From Rhyacophila brunnea (lineage: Eukaryota > Arthropoda > Insecta > Trichoptera > Rhyacophilidae): DNA of 64,000 nt. Below, in pieces: positions 25,891 through 37,329 of the stretch (position 1 is its first letter; every line of letters begins with the position of its first letter). Under the pieces are notes generated by a model, which had not been told where the DNA came from, did not search any database, and was given only the letters and a program-made list of their open reading frames with translations. The DNA lies in NCBI GenBank assembly GCA_022495005.1, contig JAGYXB010001324.1, positions 806,001-870,000 of the forward strand. Direction: 5' to 3'. A program made the translations under genes and the position numbers.

Positions 25891-26156
25891 TTTACATGGT
25901 AGCAGAACGTGGTTGAAATATAAAACTAGTGCAACGTGGTTGAAATATAAAACAAGTGCAACGTGGTTTAAAACGTAAAACCAGTGCTCCGTAAATTGTA
26001 CCGCGGATTCCCGGTAACAATAATAAAAGTGCGATCACAGCGTATCAGAAAACCGACCGCTTAATTAAGTGAAACGCAGTGGCGGCGTAAGGCTGCAAAA
26101 TAATTCAATAAAAAAAGAAAAATAAATAAATAATAAATAAAATTATTATTACGAAA

Positions 26157-27410
26157 ATGGCAAATCTAACGAAGATCACAGAGGTAAATATACCAATCTT
26201 CGAAGGAAGGAATTACAACAGCTGGAAATACAGGCTGCTGAACATTCTAGAATACAACGAGTGTCAAGCGCCAGCAATCCGAACAATGGAAACAACAGAA
26301 AAATATGCGGAATGGAAAAAACTAGATTTAAAAGCCAAAACCATTCTAATTAGTGCAGTTTCCGATAGCCAATTAGAATTTATCAAGAACTGCGACACGA
26401 CATTGATAATGCTGAAAAAACTAGATGAAATACACTCAACGAAATCAACGCCGATGCAGATAATCTGCAGGTCAAAAATCGAGGAAATTAAAATGAAAAA
26501 CTATGCACACAGTCGATGATTTCTTCTTAGACTTCCAGAAAACCTGCAATGAATATGTAAATGCAGGTGGTACTCTTCAACAAGAAGAGCAGATAAGATA
26601 TTTAATAAAGGCACTACCGTTAAGCTATAGTGCGATAGGTGATTTCATTGACATAGTTCCGACGGAAAAACAAACAATGGAATATGTCAAATCGAAAATC
26701 AAGGAAAAAAGCCTAACAAACACGGAAAATCCACAAAAGACGAATGTCAGCACGTTCAATACGAAAACAAAAACAAAAGGCCTGTGCTATATATGTAATA
26801 AGCAAGGACACAAGCAGCAACAGTGTTGGTTCGCAAATCAAACCGACAATCTACAGCAGGGATATGGGCCCAGCACCAGAAACAGCGGCAATACATCACA
26901 ACAGCCGACGAACAAAAACAATTACGAGAAATTTGGATATCACAGAGGCAGAGGCACCAGATACCAGCGAGGCGGCAGCCAAGGCAGAGGCATCGAGCAG
27001 CAGCAACAACAACAAAACTTGAAGACGTGGGCTCTTCAAGTTAATCATCATAAACTCAGTGCAAACAGTGAAGAAACAAGTGAGAGTGAAATAAAGTGAC
27101 TACTCGATAGCGGGTGCACAGATCACCTAGTGAAAAGCGATAAGTTCTATTCAAGTTGCGTTGAGCTTAAAGAGCCAATCGACGTAAACCTACCCGACGG
27201 AAAAAAGTTGCGAGCAACAAAAGTGGGAAATATTGTAAGTTACTTTAAAAACCATAACAATGTTGAGCCAGTAGAACTAAAAAACGTCTATTTAGTAGAA
27301 GGTTTAAAGAAAAATCTGTTAAGTTTTTCAAAAATAACACAAAATTGCACAATAGTAGCGCGCGATTCAAACGCCAAAATCTTTGATAAAAAAAACCACG
27401 TTCTGCTACC
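26157..27410 (+). pseudogene. Inverted copia gag and protease segment
   Basis: On the plus strand, opposite to the rest of the element. Gag starts at 26157 (MANLTKITEV) and is broken by a frameshift near 26505-26515. The second part runs to 27099 and has a CCHC knuckle (CYICNKQGHKQQQC) and a Gln run. A TGA at 27097-27099 falls where a Trp codon is usual, just before the protease active-site motif DSGCTDHL. The protease and pre-integrase region continues to about 27390, then stops at the inversion junction. An untranslated leader precedes gag from about 25896. Confidence 0.85.
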
Positions 27411-27411
27411 A

Positions 27412-27733
27412 TGTTGGGAATAATGGATCGTTTAGAGGATGTTAAATTATGAACATGGTTTTCTTCATATGATTTACTTTAATATTATCATCATCATGAA
27501 TAATAATGTACAGAGTAATAGATTACATTGATTATGCGACCGTTACAATAGACCTTCGATTATACACTAATGTCACGCCGGACACTCAAGTGAACATTTA
27601 ACTGTAATTAGTATTAATTAGTATTTAGCATTGGCGGACAGCCAGTGCCGTAGTTAAACGTATTAATAATATTCTTATATTATTACTTATAATATTTAGT
27701 TATGTTATTATATTAGACGGCTATATATCAACA
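27412..27733 (-). repeat. Copia 5' LTR
   Basis: 322 bp, upstream LTR in the minus orientation. The primer-binding-like sequence (27394-27411) abuts it on the inner side. Confidence 0.9.
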
Positions 27734-28159
27734 ATTATAAACCGCAGAAAAAATAAAATAAATATATAAGTAGTTAACACTATTGAATTTGTGTGACACA
27801 TTAAATTCAATTATCTCTAAACTGTAATGTATGACTTATCCCACTTTTGCTTTCAGGTAGCGACATATTGGAACGACGGTTTATCGCACAGGCAAAACTT
27901 TCACATGAGTGCCTTCAAACCTGTCAGCGCCAAGGACCCACACGTACTTAAAACTACCGCTGTTTGAAAATAGGTTTCGTGAAAAAGCTTTAATAATTAT
28001 CAATAAATGGTGTGTACCTGTGTCAATTAAAAAAAAAATGGTGTATCAGGATAGTAAAATTATTGCAGAGTGAGCACGTAAAATCGTTCAGCCCTGAACA
28101 TCCACGGCTGTGCATACGTGACGGGTGGAGATGGGAAACCTAAAATAAAATTCAAATTC

Positions 28160-28640
28160 TTCAGGATGCCAGGATTGGAAACCATCCCTTGCAGTTATCA
28201 TGAATCTTAGTCAGAAGAGAAAAAAATATTCAAGTTTTATTTAAATTCAAATTCAAAATCAAAATCAAAAATTTTATTTTTAAAAATTATTAATTTAAGA
28301 CGTTTAGAAACAAAGAAATATTTTTAAAACAGTATATATATTAAAAAAAAAAAATAGATCAGTAGATATATAAATGTAAATACAAGAAAAATATAAATTA
28401 GACACATGGAAGTACACCGATTGAGCTAAGCGGAACCTATTTTAAGAATTTATAAAACAACGTCCACCTAAACTCATCCTCGCGTAGGTGGAATATATCA
28501 ACATCCAAAGCGATTTGGTTGAACAGAGTTATTGCCCTCCCAATTGGCATCATCAGTGGAAGGTCAATTCTGCTCCTTGGGAGAACAAACAACTTACTGA
28601 TAGTTTAGACACACAATACTACCATCGCTAGGGTAAAGGC
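28160..28640 (-). mobile_element. Jockey-like LINE 3' fragment
   Basis: Minus-strand 3' end, including AACGTCCACCTAAACTCATC and CCCTCCCAATTGGCATCATC, matches the 12374-12500 copy. An AT-rich tail lies at 28216-28330. Confidence 0.7.
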
Positions 28641-29359
28641 AGTGGGACTATTTATAGAATCGTTTTTTAAATGTTTCATGTAAAATTAAGGGAATACGGT
28701 GTATTTTAGCGATTTTTTGTATTGTTGAATAAATCCATTTGAATTATGTAATTGTCGAATTTCATTAGAACAAATTTATGTTGGGTGTTTATCTCACTTA
28801 TACACAGGTCGACCCGTCACGCCGGGCCCCCAGGCTAGAACCCTGTTAGCCCCTTGTGGGAGCCATGACAGTATGTAAGCATACCTAAGAGAAAGTCAGT
28901 TGGATAAAGCCACGATAGTATCCATATAACCTCAAATAAAGGAGTGTCAAAAATTTATTTTGCATTGCAAGATCTTCGATTCAAATTTATACAGTAGATC
29001 AGCACATCTTTAAATGATATGATTCATCTTTCACTGAGGAATCATTGGAATACTAGACAATTATTAATGTTCAAAGGTTTTGCATTTTTATACAATAATA
29101 CTAATAAATGTTTTTTAATCTGATAATTTGTATGAATAACTTAAGAAAACAAGATTGTATCAAAATCAATAAAAAAATTTATTGCAACGGTACCTATTTG
29201 CGCGTGCATACTTTCAGTAAATATGTGATTGAAATTAAAAATAATAATGTACGCTAATTGGAAAACACCTGTTTGAATTAATAATCCACCTGAAAGAAAT
29301 TTCTTTTGCAAAGGTATATTCTAAAAACAAATGAAAAATTTATGGAAGTACGTAGGTAC

Positions 29360-29936
29360 CAGTGGCGAAGGGTGGAGATAGGCTGTTAAGATTTGACATA
29401 AATATTGCACACTAAACTTCGTCAGTCATACGTATTTGTTTTCTATAACTAATACTGAAAATGGCACATAATGAAACTTGGTTTTTAAAATTGAATTAAG
29501 TCCCGCGTAAAACAAGCCATACCAGATAATAGTATATCTATTATGGTTAGGTTTAGGCAGGGCGTAATGAATTAAAAAATACTAACGAACACCATCTTCT
29601 TCTCATTCTTATTTCAACGAAAACGAATATGTATGACTGAAAAAGTGTGCACTTTTTTTGTCGGATCGCCCATTGCATAAATTATTATAGTTTGGTTTAG
29701 GCAGGATTTAATGGATTAAAAAAAATATGTAATATGTATTGTGTAAAAGTTTATTATGTAAAAGTGTGCACTATTTTTGTCGGATCATTTAGGCAGGGTT
29801 AAAATGATTTTTTTAAAACCAACCATCACCAAGTTCAATGAAATCAAACAAGTATAACTGAAAAAGTTTAGTGTGCACTATTGATGTCAGATCAGAGAAT
29901 AGCCTACCTCCAACCTTCTTCACTGGTATTACTTTA
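29360..29936. mobile_element. MITE with CAGTGGCGAAG ends
   Basis: Ends CAGTGGCGAAGGGTGGAG and ACCTTCTTCACTG are inverted, with subterminal GACATAAATATTGCACAC repeated in inverse at the right. Copies at 55190-55716 and about 15140-15566; fragments near 36926 and 60010. Confidence 0.7.
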
Positions 29937-30104
29937 TCGAAATAGCCTACTTTTCCTAACAATACCTATCTTACTTACCAATCAATGTTTTTACGAACGG
30001 TTATTCTAAGAAAATAAAAAAAAATAAGGCATTACCAACTTATTTACTTACCTCATCCTTTTATACCTCAGCATTAGGGTATAAGGTGAGGATAAGGTCA
30101 CGTC

Positions 30105-30260
30105 CAGGGAACTCAGAAATATAGGGAACTGAAATACCCAACCGGTAAGGCTATGCAAGCAACCGATCTCGAGTAAGGTAAACTTAAACCGCGTGTTCAG
30201 AAAACGTCACTCTAAACTTGTGCGTCGGCCTGACAACTACTCCGAGTGCTCTCGGTTTTA
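30105..30260 (+). repeat. Dispersed repeat upstream of the THAP-like exon
   Basis: Second copy of the 19290 repeat; it ends about 20 nt before the ATG at 30280. Confidence 0.6.
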
Positions 30261-30279
30261 TGTTCATTTAAAATATAAA

Positions 30280-30815
30280 ATGGCAATCTGTTCAGTAAAA
30301 GGTTGTAGTAGTGATACAAATATGAAAAATAAAAGAAATAGTGCAACTACATTTCACAAGTAAGCATATTTTTTTATTATTTTGAATATATATGTCAATA
30401 TCGTAACATGCATTAAAATTTATTTTATGCGTGCTATTTGAAGTTACGCACAAAAAATGTTATATGCATTTGGAAAGTGCGACGCACACTATTGTATGCA
30501 TATAATACGTGTGTTTTGTTCGAATAACAGGGCCGCATTTCAGACGGAATATTAGATAATATTTATTATAATCAATTATAACTGTTTTCGTTTATCATAA
30601 TGGTTTATACAGTTGCATATGCAATATGCATAGGTAAATGTGCATTTATTTACTGTCAATATTCATTTTAATCACAAAATGAAGAGATAAACACACAAAT
30701 TACAAAGTTTAACGATTTCAAATATTTTATGAATAATTAATGATATTATACTAAGAATTGACTTTTGGCATAACAGATTTCCACGGGATCAAGATCAAGA
30801 TCAAGATCATGTTAG
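30280..30815 (+). pseudogene. Possible THAP zinc-finger gene fragment (split exons)
   Basis: The ATG at 30280 opens 26 codons (MAICSVKGCSSDT... to FH) and two bases before a GTAAGC donor at 30360. A CAG acceptor at 30776 restores the frame with KFPRDQDQ and a possible donor at 30816. Cys-x4-Cys followed about 17 residues later by FHKFP is the start of the C2CH THAP DNA-binding domain, which is found in host regulators and P-element-type transposases. The rest of the domain is not found with confidence downstream, so this is probably a decayed or transposon-captured fragment. Splicing is inferred only. Confidence 0.4.
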
Positions 30816-30999
30816 GTTAGTATTGTTATAGTTATATAGTAAAATATTTACTGTAGAAAATTATATTTGAATTAGATGTCGATGGTCTGAAGGTACTTTC
30901 TATTATCAAGAAATAACGTAAACACATAAGTATTGTATACATATATAATGTTTATAAAGGGGCTGTATTATTTTTTATAATTATTATTTGTTTCTTTAT

Positions 31000-31170
31000 T
31001 AAACACCATAACAGGCCGTGAAGCCCAATAATAGTGGTAAAACTCCCAGGCTTAAGGAATTTACATATTAGATTATGTAAATATATTTTGACTTCACCGG
31101 GATCGAACCCAGAACTCATCATCTGGGATGGAAGGCCAGTACCTTACGCACTGCCGCCGATTATGAATTA
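31000..31170 (-). mobile_element. SINE, family 2
   Basis: On the minus strand a tRNA-like head (GGCGGCAGTGCGTAAGGTAC) and box B GGGTTCGATCCC resemble the 42867 copy; AAGCCTGGG also recurs. No clear target duplication. Confidence 0.6.
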
Positions 31171-32954
31171 AAAAAAAAACACATGGCTAGCTATATTATT
31201 TCAAATTTTAAAACTACGTCGACATACCTAATCTCCGTCGGCATTTTGACATAGCCATGATCTTTTTATCATTCCAAATAGGTACCTTGTTTTGGATATC
31301 CATCTCGACTACCATAAGCAGACAAAAAACCTTGTAATTGCTGACTATCACTTTATTTTGAAGTCATTAAATGTTTCAGTTATGTATTATTGCCCACCGT
31401 AGATGTATTGTGTACCTACCTATATTTAGTCGGAAGGGAAGTGATAATGCCATGTTTAGAGAGATCTTCCATTATACATGCGACAGAAAAGTCAAAAAAG
31501 TTGATATTTGGTTTTTCTCCCTGTCTCGATTGAATAAATCGTGTATAATATTTTCTTATTTACGTCCGTATCGTCGTTTTTCATATTTGTATACGAAAAA
31601 TGAATAGCGTGTTAATAGATTTAGAGCTTCCAACCCTGTTTTTACTGAAACCTGCTAACTGGGTAACCGCGGATATGTAAACTAACCGAAAACCGGATTA
31701 TTATTATATAATTATTAGTAGGTATATGAACTAAAGAGACAAACCGCGAAAATAACATGTGAAAGCTTTTTCAAAAACGTCGCGTCGTAACAAATAATCA
31801 ACAACTCAGTCTTCACTCAAGTAATAAAATCGCCTGCCTAAATTACTTTATTACTTACTTACCCTTTAAATGGCTTACTTTTATTGTTATTGATATAGTG
31901 TGAGACAAATTCCATAGAATAAATAATAGCGCGGCGGTCTTTAAGGATTACGCGTGGCTTGGATATCCACGGCAAATCTATAGAGCTGTGGGATATCGAC
32001 AACTGCATTGGGTTTTTTGCTTAATCCCCTAAATTGAGTAGGTACACGTCTTGTCTTGCCCGTAAATAATTTTGTTTGTATACAAATATATTGTAAATAA
32101 TGTAAATAAGCAAACTAACCGCTAACTGGATAGTAAGTAATTTTCCTCTGGTTAATAATAATTGGAAGCCCTACATGGGTCCCATCATTATTGTTTATTA
32201 GATTGATTTTTTCAACCCACACCATTAATAAAATGTGTGTTTGATGGATGACAGTAAGTTAGGTATAAGACAAAATGTATGCTTTCTGTTAATATATTAT
32301 TATAAATGCGATTAATGTTATACCTATATAGAATTACCTGTTGTATGTAAATATTGCTGTACTTATCTTGTTATTACTTAATCTTATATATTATGTGACG
32401 TATAAGTTGAATGGGATTTTTATAATTATATTTAATATTTTTCATAATTATTCTGTACAATGTGTTATTTATGTTCATTCATTTCATATAAATATACTTT
32501 CTAAAAAACCAAATTAATATCCTTTTTTAATTTCTAGAAAGTATATTCCTAATTGTGTGTGAAATTAATAAGTATGTATGTTAATTTAAAAACGCGTTAA
32601 AACACTAATATTAGTAATATGTAAGTATTTAAAATATGTTTCGTATTAAGTCTTTCTACTGAAAGTAGTCATCAATAATGCGGCTCTGTGCGTGCTACGA
32701 AGGTCATTTTTTTTGCGTCCACACATTTACTCACACTACTAAAATCCTGCTTCACTTTCAAACGTTTGTAGAATAGGAGATCGGAGTTCTATTTATTTTC
32801 TTTTCTGTGGTCACGTCACTTTCCTCGGTACAACGCCACGTCTCGAGATTTCCGTCATGTGATACCTGCTACGCGTTTTAGAAGCCTATAGTAAATGGTT
32901 TATTGTTTTTGATAAATAACGACTTTCCCACATTTGTTATGCAGGAGTATACCG
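31171..32954. other. AT-rich stretch without recognisable genes
   Basis: The only frame of note, 31371-31607 (78 codons, plus), has no motif. Nothing else seen. Confidence 0.45.
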
Positions 32955-33230
32955 TGGCGTAACGATCATTAGGCGCCCTTCAATGTTTTGCTGAAAGTGT
33001 CCTGGAAGCAACTTCCCAGTTGTGTGTAATTCCTATTCTGATATAATGTATTACTGTCAAGATGTTGCAAACTTTTTGAAAGCTGAACAAATACGTAGCA
33101 TTGACCGACCAGTCCGAAAGGTCTGAGGGTCGGACTGACTTGAGACGCTTTTCCCTTTTGACCGACATTAAGGGGACACTCCCAGATGATGTGAATGATC
33201 GGAATCTCGTCATACATACCACTGTCAATT
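32955..33230 (-). mobile_element. R1/I-like LINE C-terminal and 3' fragment
   Basis: The minus frame contains HIIWECPLNVGQKGKASQ, the same knuckle region as at 10990-11030. Its 3' part (GGGAAGTTGCTTCCAGGACA) is homologous to plus-strand 12036-12160. Confidence 0.55.
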
Positions 33231-33262
33231 TATATTTATAGTACTAGCACCTAATAGTAACC

Positions 33263-33480
33263 CCACGATGGTCGAGCGGCTTAAGCGTCGGCGTATAAGG
33301 TCGTGGGTCCCAAGTTCGAATCCTGAGTCTGGCAAATACACATAATTGTGTTTGAGTCAGAGTATGAACCTAATAGGTTGGGCAAATGGATAAGATCCAT
33401 TTCTCGTAAAAACAAATCTGTTAATATAAACCTCCACTCCATGGAAGCCCATAATATGATCTTATTAAGATTGGACTGGT
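33263..33480 (+). mobile_element. tRNA-derived SINE, family 1
   Basis: Head CACGATGGTCGAGCGGCTTA, box B AGTTCGAATCC, then the family body. The right end is near TTAAGATTGG. Confidence 0.75.
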
Positions 33481-33721
33481 ACCTACTTATTTATTAATAA
33501 TAATAATTATAAAAATAAATGTCCTACTAAACCTGTCTGATACTATCATAAAAATATGTTTGGCAACGATGAAATTTCAATGAACTATATTATAGTAACC
33601 AAAGAGTGATTAATTCAAACTAACAATTGCAATAATTTATAATAGAAACTGTGGCATCGAGATTTTAATAAATTATTTACAATGTATGTTTATTCTGTAG
33701 CAACAGATACTCACTAGAGTC

Positions 33722-34341
33722 CAGGGGGGGCAAACTGCGGCCCTTCGGGTATATTTTTGCGGCCCGATATCATTACTTGTACTTCTGATTACGAATAACT
33801 TTTTTATATATTTTTTAAAAATATTGACAATAGATTAAAATTTGTTTAGCAATAGTACGCGATCCATTTTCAAAAGGTATTGATAGTGTACCAATAGAGC
33901 TACAACTTGAGATTATTGATCTGCATTGTGACACTGATTTAAGAGAATTGCATCTTCGTGAAGAAATCTCCAAATTTTACAATGCCCTTAATTCAGACAA
34001 ATTCGACCAACTTATTGATTATGCGAGAAAAATGTTCGTTATTTTTGGATCAACCTATATATGTGAACAAGCATTTTCGATCATGAACCTCAATAAAAAT
34101 TCTTTACGATCAAATATCCCAATGCCCATTTACAAGCAGTTTTGAGAATATCAACTACAAAATTAACACCTGAATTAAAAAAAATGCACAACATTTTCAT
34201 TCTGCTCATAAATTTTTTTGTTATGGTTATTTTTCGTGATAATAAATAGTGTATATCTGAGAATGGTATTTTACTTGCGGCCCGCCGCTCATTTTGAATT
34301 TTTGAATTTGGCCCTCCAGCCAAAAAGTTTGCCCCCCCCTG
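33722..34341 (+). mobile_element. Internally deleted hAT element
   Basis: Ends CAGGGGGGGCAAACT and AGTTTGCCCCCCCCTG are inverted repeats. Flanks ACTAGAGT and ACTAGACA look like a worn 8-bp duplication, with one extra C on the left. Only the transposase C-terminus remains inside. Confidence 0.75.
33857..34145 (+). pseudogene. hAT transposase C-terminal dimerisation fragment
   Basis: A reading frame through 33948-34145 contains FYNALNSDKF and FGSTYICEQAFSIMNLNK, with the Leu-Arg-Ser segment that follows in hAT C-terminal domains of the ZBED/GTF2IRD2-like type. The catalytic region is absent and the frame stops before the family's usual end. Confidence 0.7.
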
Positions 34342-34632
34342 ACTAGACAGTATGTATATTCTGATACAGTGAAAAACTATTCATGAGATGATTTTAAAAG
34401 ATTTTATCGATTGAATTTTCAGATTCTATTCGTCTTCTATCTACATCTTTAATAGTAGATAATAAAAACAAAAATAAGTCAACCGTTTAATCATTGCCAT
34501 ACGATAAACAATAATATTGTTTATAACAGACTTCATATTTCACTGTGGAAAAAAAACTATTCAAGAGATAAATACTTATAAAGTTTTATTGAATCTTTAC
34601 CATATATTATTGTCAGTCTGTTTTTTAGTTAG

Positions 34633-34669
34633 TATAAAAGGGGAACTAAATCCATCTAAAGGTACAGTT
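34633..34669 (+). promoter_or_regulatory. Core promoter of coiled-coil gene C
   Basis: TATAAAA at 34633-34639 is preceded by TTTTTTAGTTAG. TACAGTT begins at 34663, exactly 30 nt after the TATA start, and is the likely initiation region; the ATG follows 84 nt later. Genes D and E have the same motifs at the same spacing. Confidence 0.7.
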
Positions 34670-34746
34670 TACTTCATCCTTCAGCCAAGGTGTGATTCTT
34701 CTTAAGAGTTCATTAAAAAAAAAACAACAACAAAAAAACATAAGAA

Positions 34747-36779
34747 ATGGCGAATATTAACTTTGGATTTTTACTACTGGCAATGTGTGTCTTCATGAAT
34801 TCGGTAAATTTAATACGTATTATTATAAATTGTATTTCTGTATTAATATTTATAAATAGTTAGTCAAGCTGTAAAATTCGATGGTAGTGATAGTCATGGC
34901 CATTGTGTCGATATTCGAAAACTTTATAATTCAAATGCCTCTTATACATTGGATTCATTCGTGGTCTTTCGGCGTTATGCCAAACATGCACTTTTCCATG
35001 ACATTTAGCGCCGCTACTTTGTTTTGGCATAACTGGAATAATCTGAGTATGTTTCAGAATATAAACTTTTAAAATTGATTATATCGTGCCAAAAAAATGT
35101 ATATCGTAGATTTTTTCCATCTATCTATCTATCAGTTTTTCGCTTGAATCTAGTCTATAGATACATGTAATAGTTAATATTATATTTTTGTTTTCCGTTA
35201 TTGACAGATTGACAGAAGTTTCTGTGCTCCAGAACGACGAAAGAAGGTTAGCGATACTGCAGAAGAAGCCAGAACTACAGAAATGTGCTTTGAAGAAGAA
35301 ATCATCACAGAAATTGAACCAGATATCACTATTGAGGTTGTAGAAGAAACCGCACCGGATGATTACCACCATGACAGTAGTTGGCATCGCCATTATCACC
35401 ATAGCGGAGGAAGTACTGCATCTGATGATGATACCAATACTGGCAATGAAGAATTTTCAAGTGATATGATGTCTGGTATGTCTAGTGGTAAAAGAAGATC
35501 CCGTACTACTGATTTAGAAAGCTCAAAAAGAAAAGGAAAAGTTGCTAGTTCAAATAGAGTAAGAGACACCTCAGAAAGTCACGGCATGTCTTTTAATGAA
35601 GTCAATTCTGCATCTAACGTAGTCGATATGTCATGTCAATGTCAAATAGAACAGTCAAATCAAGCAGTAAGAGAGGAACTTCTGCAAACAATTATGCAAG
35701 CTCAAGAAGAAAATGCAGTGACTCAGCACTTAGTGGAACAACTTCAAGAAACAGTAATCCAAATATCACAAGAGTTAACAGTTCTGCTAGAAAACGAGAA
35801 TTCCATGCAATTTGAGTTGCAAATTTTGGCTGATGAAAAATATTATTTAGAACAATTGGTGCATTCTCTTTTAATGGAAAAAGAGTATCAGTCACAACTA
35901 GCACTTCAATATCTAGAGAAAAAAGAAGAAATATTGCAATTGGAATTTCAAGCTCAGGAGAAAACTATGTTAGCTCAGGAATTGATGCAGCGTCTTCTAG
36001 CAGAGCTAAGTCAAGTATCCTGGAATGATGGCATTATCATGGAAAATGAGAGTCCATTGTTATTGGCACAACAAACTTTAAAACAAGCAGAAAATCGATT
36101 CCTGGGTGCACCTCAGACACGGTCAATTACATTATCATTGCAAAATTTGGCACAAAGACCAGTAGCTCAGCAAGTGAGTCGAGGAATTTTTGGTGCAGTG
36201 AACCTATTATCGCAAGATCGATCAAATCTCTTAGTAAATAATAATCCATTGTTGTCAGCCTTTGGGGAACAAAGACTTACAGCTCGACAAGTAGACCAAC
36301 GTTTGTTGAGTACGTTAAATCAAATTCCATCAAAGGAAAATTCATTATCCTCGGCACTGCAAGCTCTGGAACAACGAATTTTAGCTCAGCGCGTAGGGCA
36401 AGATTTTATGAGTCCGATAAATCAAGTACAGCAGAAACAGTCACTTTTGGCAGCAAAGACAAACGTAATACCTTTGGTACAACAAGATCGTGCGATGAGA
36501 ACGGTACCTCAGCAAATGGGGAAAAGTCTTCTGGATGCCAGAATTCAAGCACCACAGAAACAGTCACTTCTGGCGGCAAAGGTGAATACTGCGCCATTGG
36601 TACAACAGAGTCGTGGGGAAAAAATGATACCACAGAAAGTAGAGAAAAGTCTTCAGGGGATGACAAATCAAGCACCACAAAAACAGTCAATCCTGGCGGC
36701 GAAGACAAAAACTGCACCATTAGTACAACAGGGTCGTGGGTTAAAAACGACAACTCAGCAATTTGGTCAACGTGTTTAG
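34747..36779 (+). CDS. Secreted Gln/Leu-rich coiled-coil protein C (two exons)
   Basis: Exon 1 is 34747-34803, exon 2 is 35208-36779; the intron 34804-35207 has a GTAAAT donor and a TTGACAG acceptor, phase 0. The product is 542 aa. Exon 1 is a 19-residue signal peptide, MANINFGFLLLAMCVFMNS. Exon 2 opens IDRSFCAPERRKKV, a start shared with genes D and E. An acidic stretch (EEEIITEIEPDITIEVVEE) follows, then a His/Tyr box ending HYHHSGGS, a Ser/Thr/Arg linker, and about 390 residues of heptad-like Leu/Gln/Glu sequence. The last part is tandem units of about 40 residues built around LLAAK, PLVQQ and QQMGKSLL. It is probably a secreted rod-like or self-associating structural protein. I do not recognise the family; placing it with silk proteins rests on exon structure and neighbours. 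An intermediate-filament-like composition without a matching domain is the alternative reading. Confidence 0.8.
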
Positions 36780-37020
36780 GGTGCTGTAAGTTTTGGTGTA
36801 TAATGAGAACGCAGTCAACTGGATATTCCATCTTTTAGATTCAATTGATTAATTCCTGCATTTAAAATGTTTGTTGTAGAATATGATAATAATATGTATG
36901 TATTTAAACTACCATACCGTGTGCCACAGTGGTAAGGGGTGAAGTACACACTTTGTCAGTCAAACTTATTTTTTTTCTATTCCGTTAACTGTCAATTAAT
37001 GGTGGAACTGTATTGTATTA

Positions 37021-37198
37021 TCGATTAATTTAATAAAAGGCAAATTTTTTAGTACTTACACTTTTATTATTTAATAAATCTAGACCGGTTTCGTCCGCCT
37101 CAGAGAGACATTTTTAACTGAAACCGGTCTAGATTTATTAAATAATAAACTTCGAATGAGTAGGAAGTAAAAATTTGCGTTTTATTAAATTGATTAAT
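37021..37198. mobile_element. Short palindromic MITE
   Basis: Near-perfect inverted arms of about 75 bp (inner part TTTAATAAATCTAGACCGG) around a short loop with CCTCAGAGAGACATT. It sits within a fragment of the CAGTGGCGAAG MITE family (36926-37320), about 240 nt past the stop of gene C. Confidence 0.8.
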
Positions 37199-37329
37199 AA
37201 TCAAAGTTTGTTTTCATTGAAATAAGACTACAGTGTGTAGATTGTATTTATTTGTTAGTTTTTTAAATTCAATTAAACCCTGCCTAATCCAAGCCATAGT
37301 AGATAATAATAAAAAAATCATATATGTTT

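Larger units (their letters stand above)
22740..27733 (-). mobile_element. Copia-type LTR retrotransposon with internal inversion
   Basis: Two direct 322-bp LTRs (22740-23061 and 27412-27733), each beginning TG and ending CA on the plus strand, are flanked by the 5-bp duplication ATTAT (22735-22739 and 27734-27738). On the minus strand the right LTR is followed directly by a primer-binding-like ATGGTAGCAGAACG, and a purine tract (AAGAGGCG) precedes the left LTR, so the element points left. The LTRs differ at about four positions by eye, so the insertion is fairly recent. Integrase, RT and RNase H are on the minus strand as expected, but gag and protease lie on the plus strand. Frameshifts and a nonsense codon make it defective. 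Confidence 0.92.

Noticed and set aside
26157..27099. Gag-like frame as a domesticated host gene
   Set aside because: Lies between matching LTRs with a target duplication and is frameshifted, so it is simply part of the copia element.
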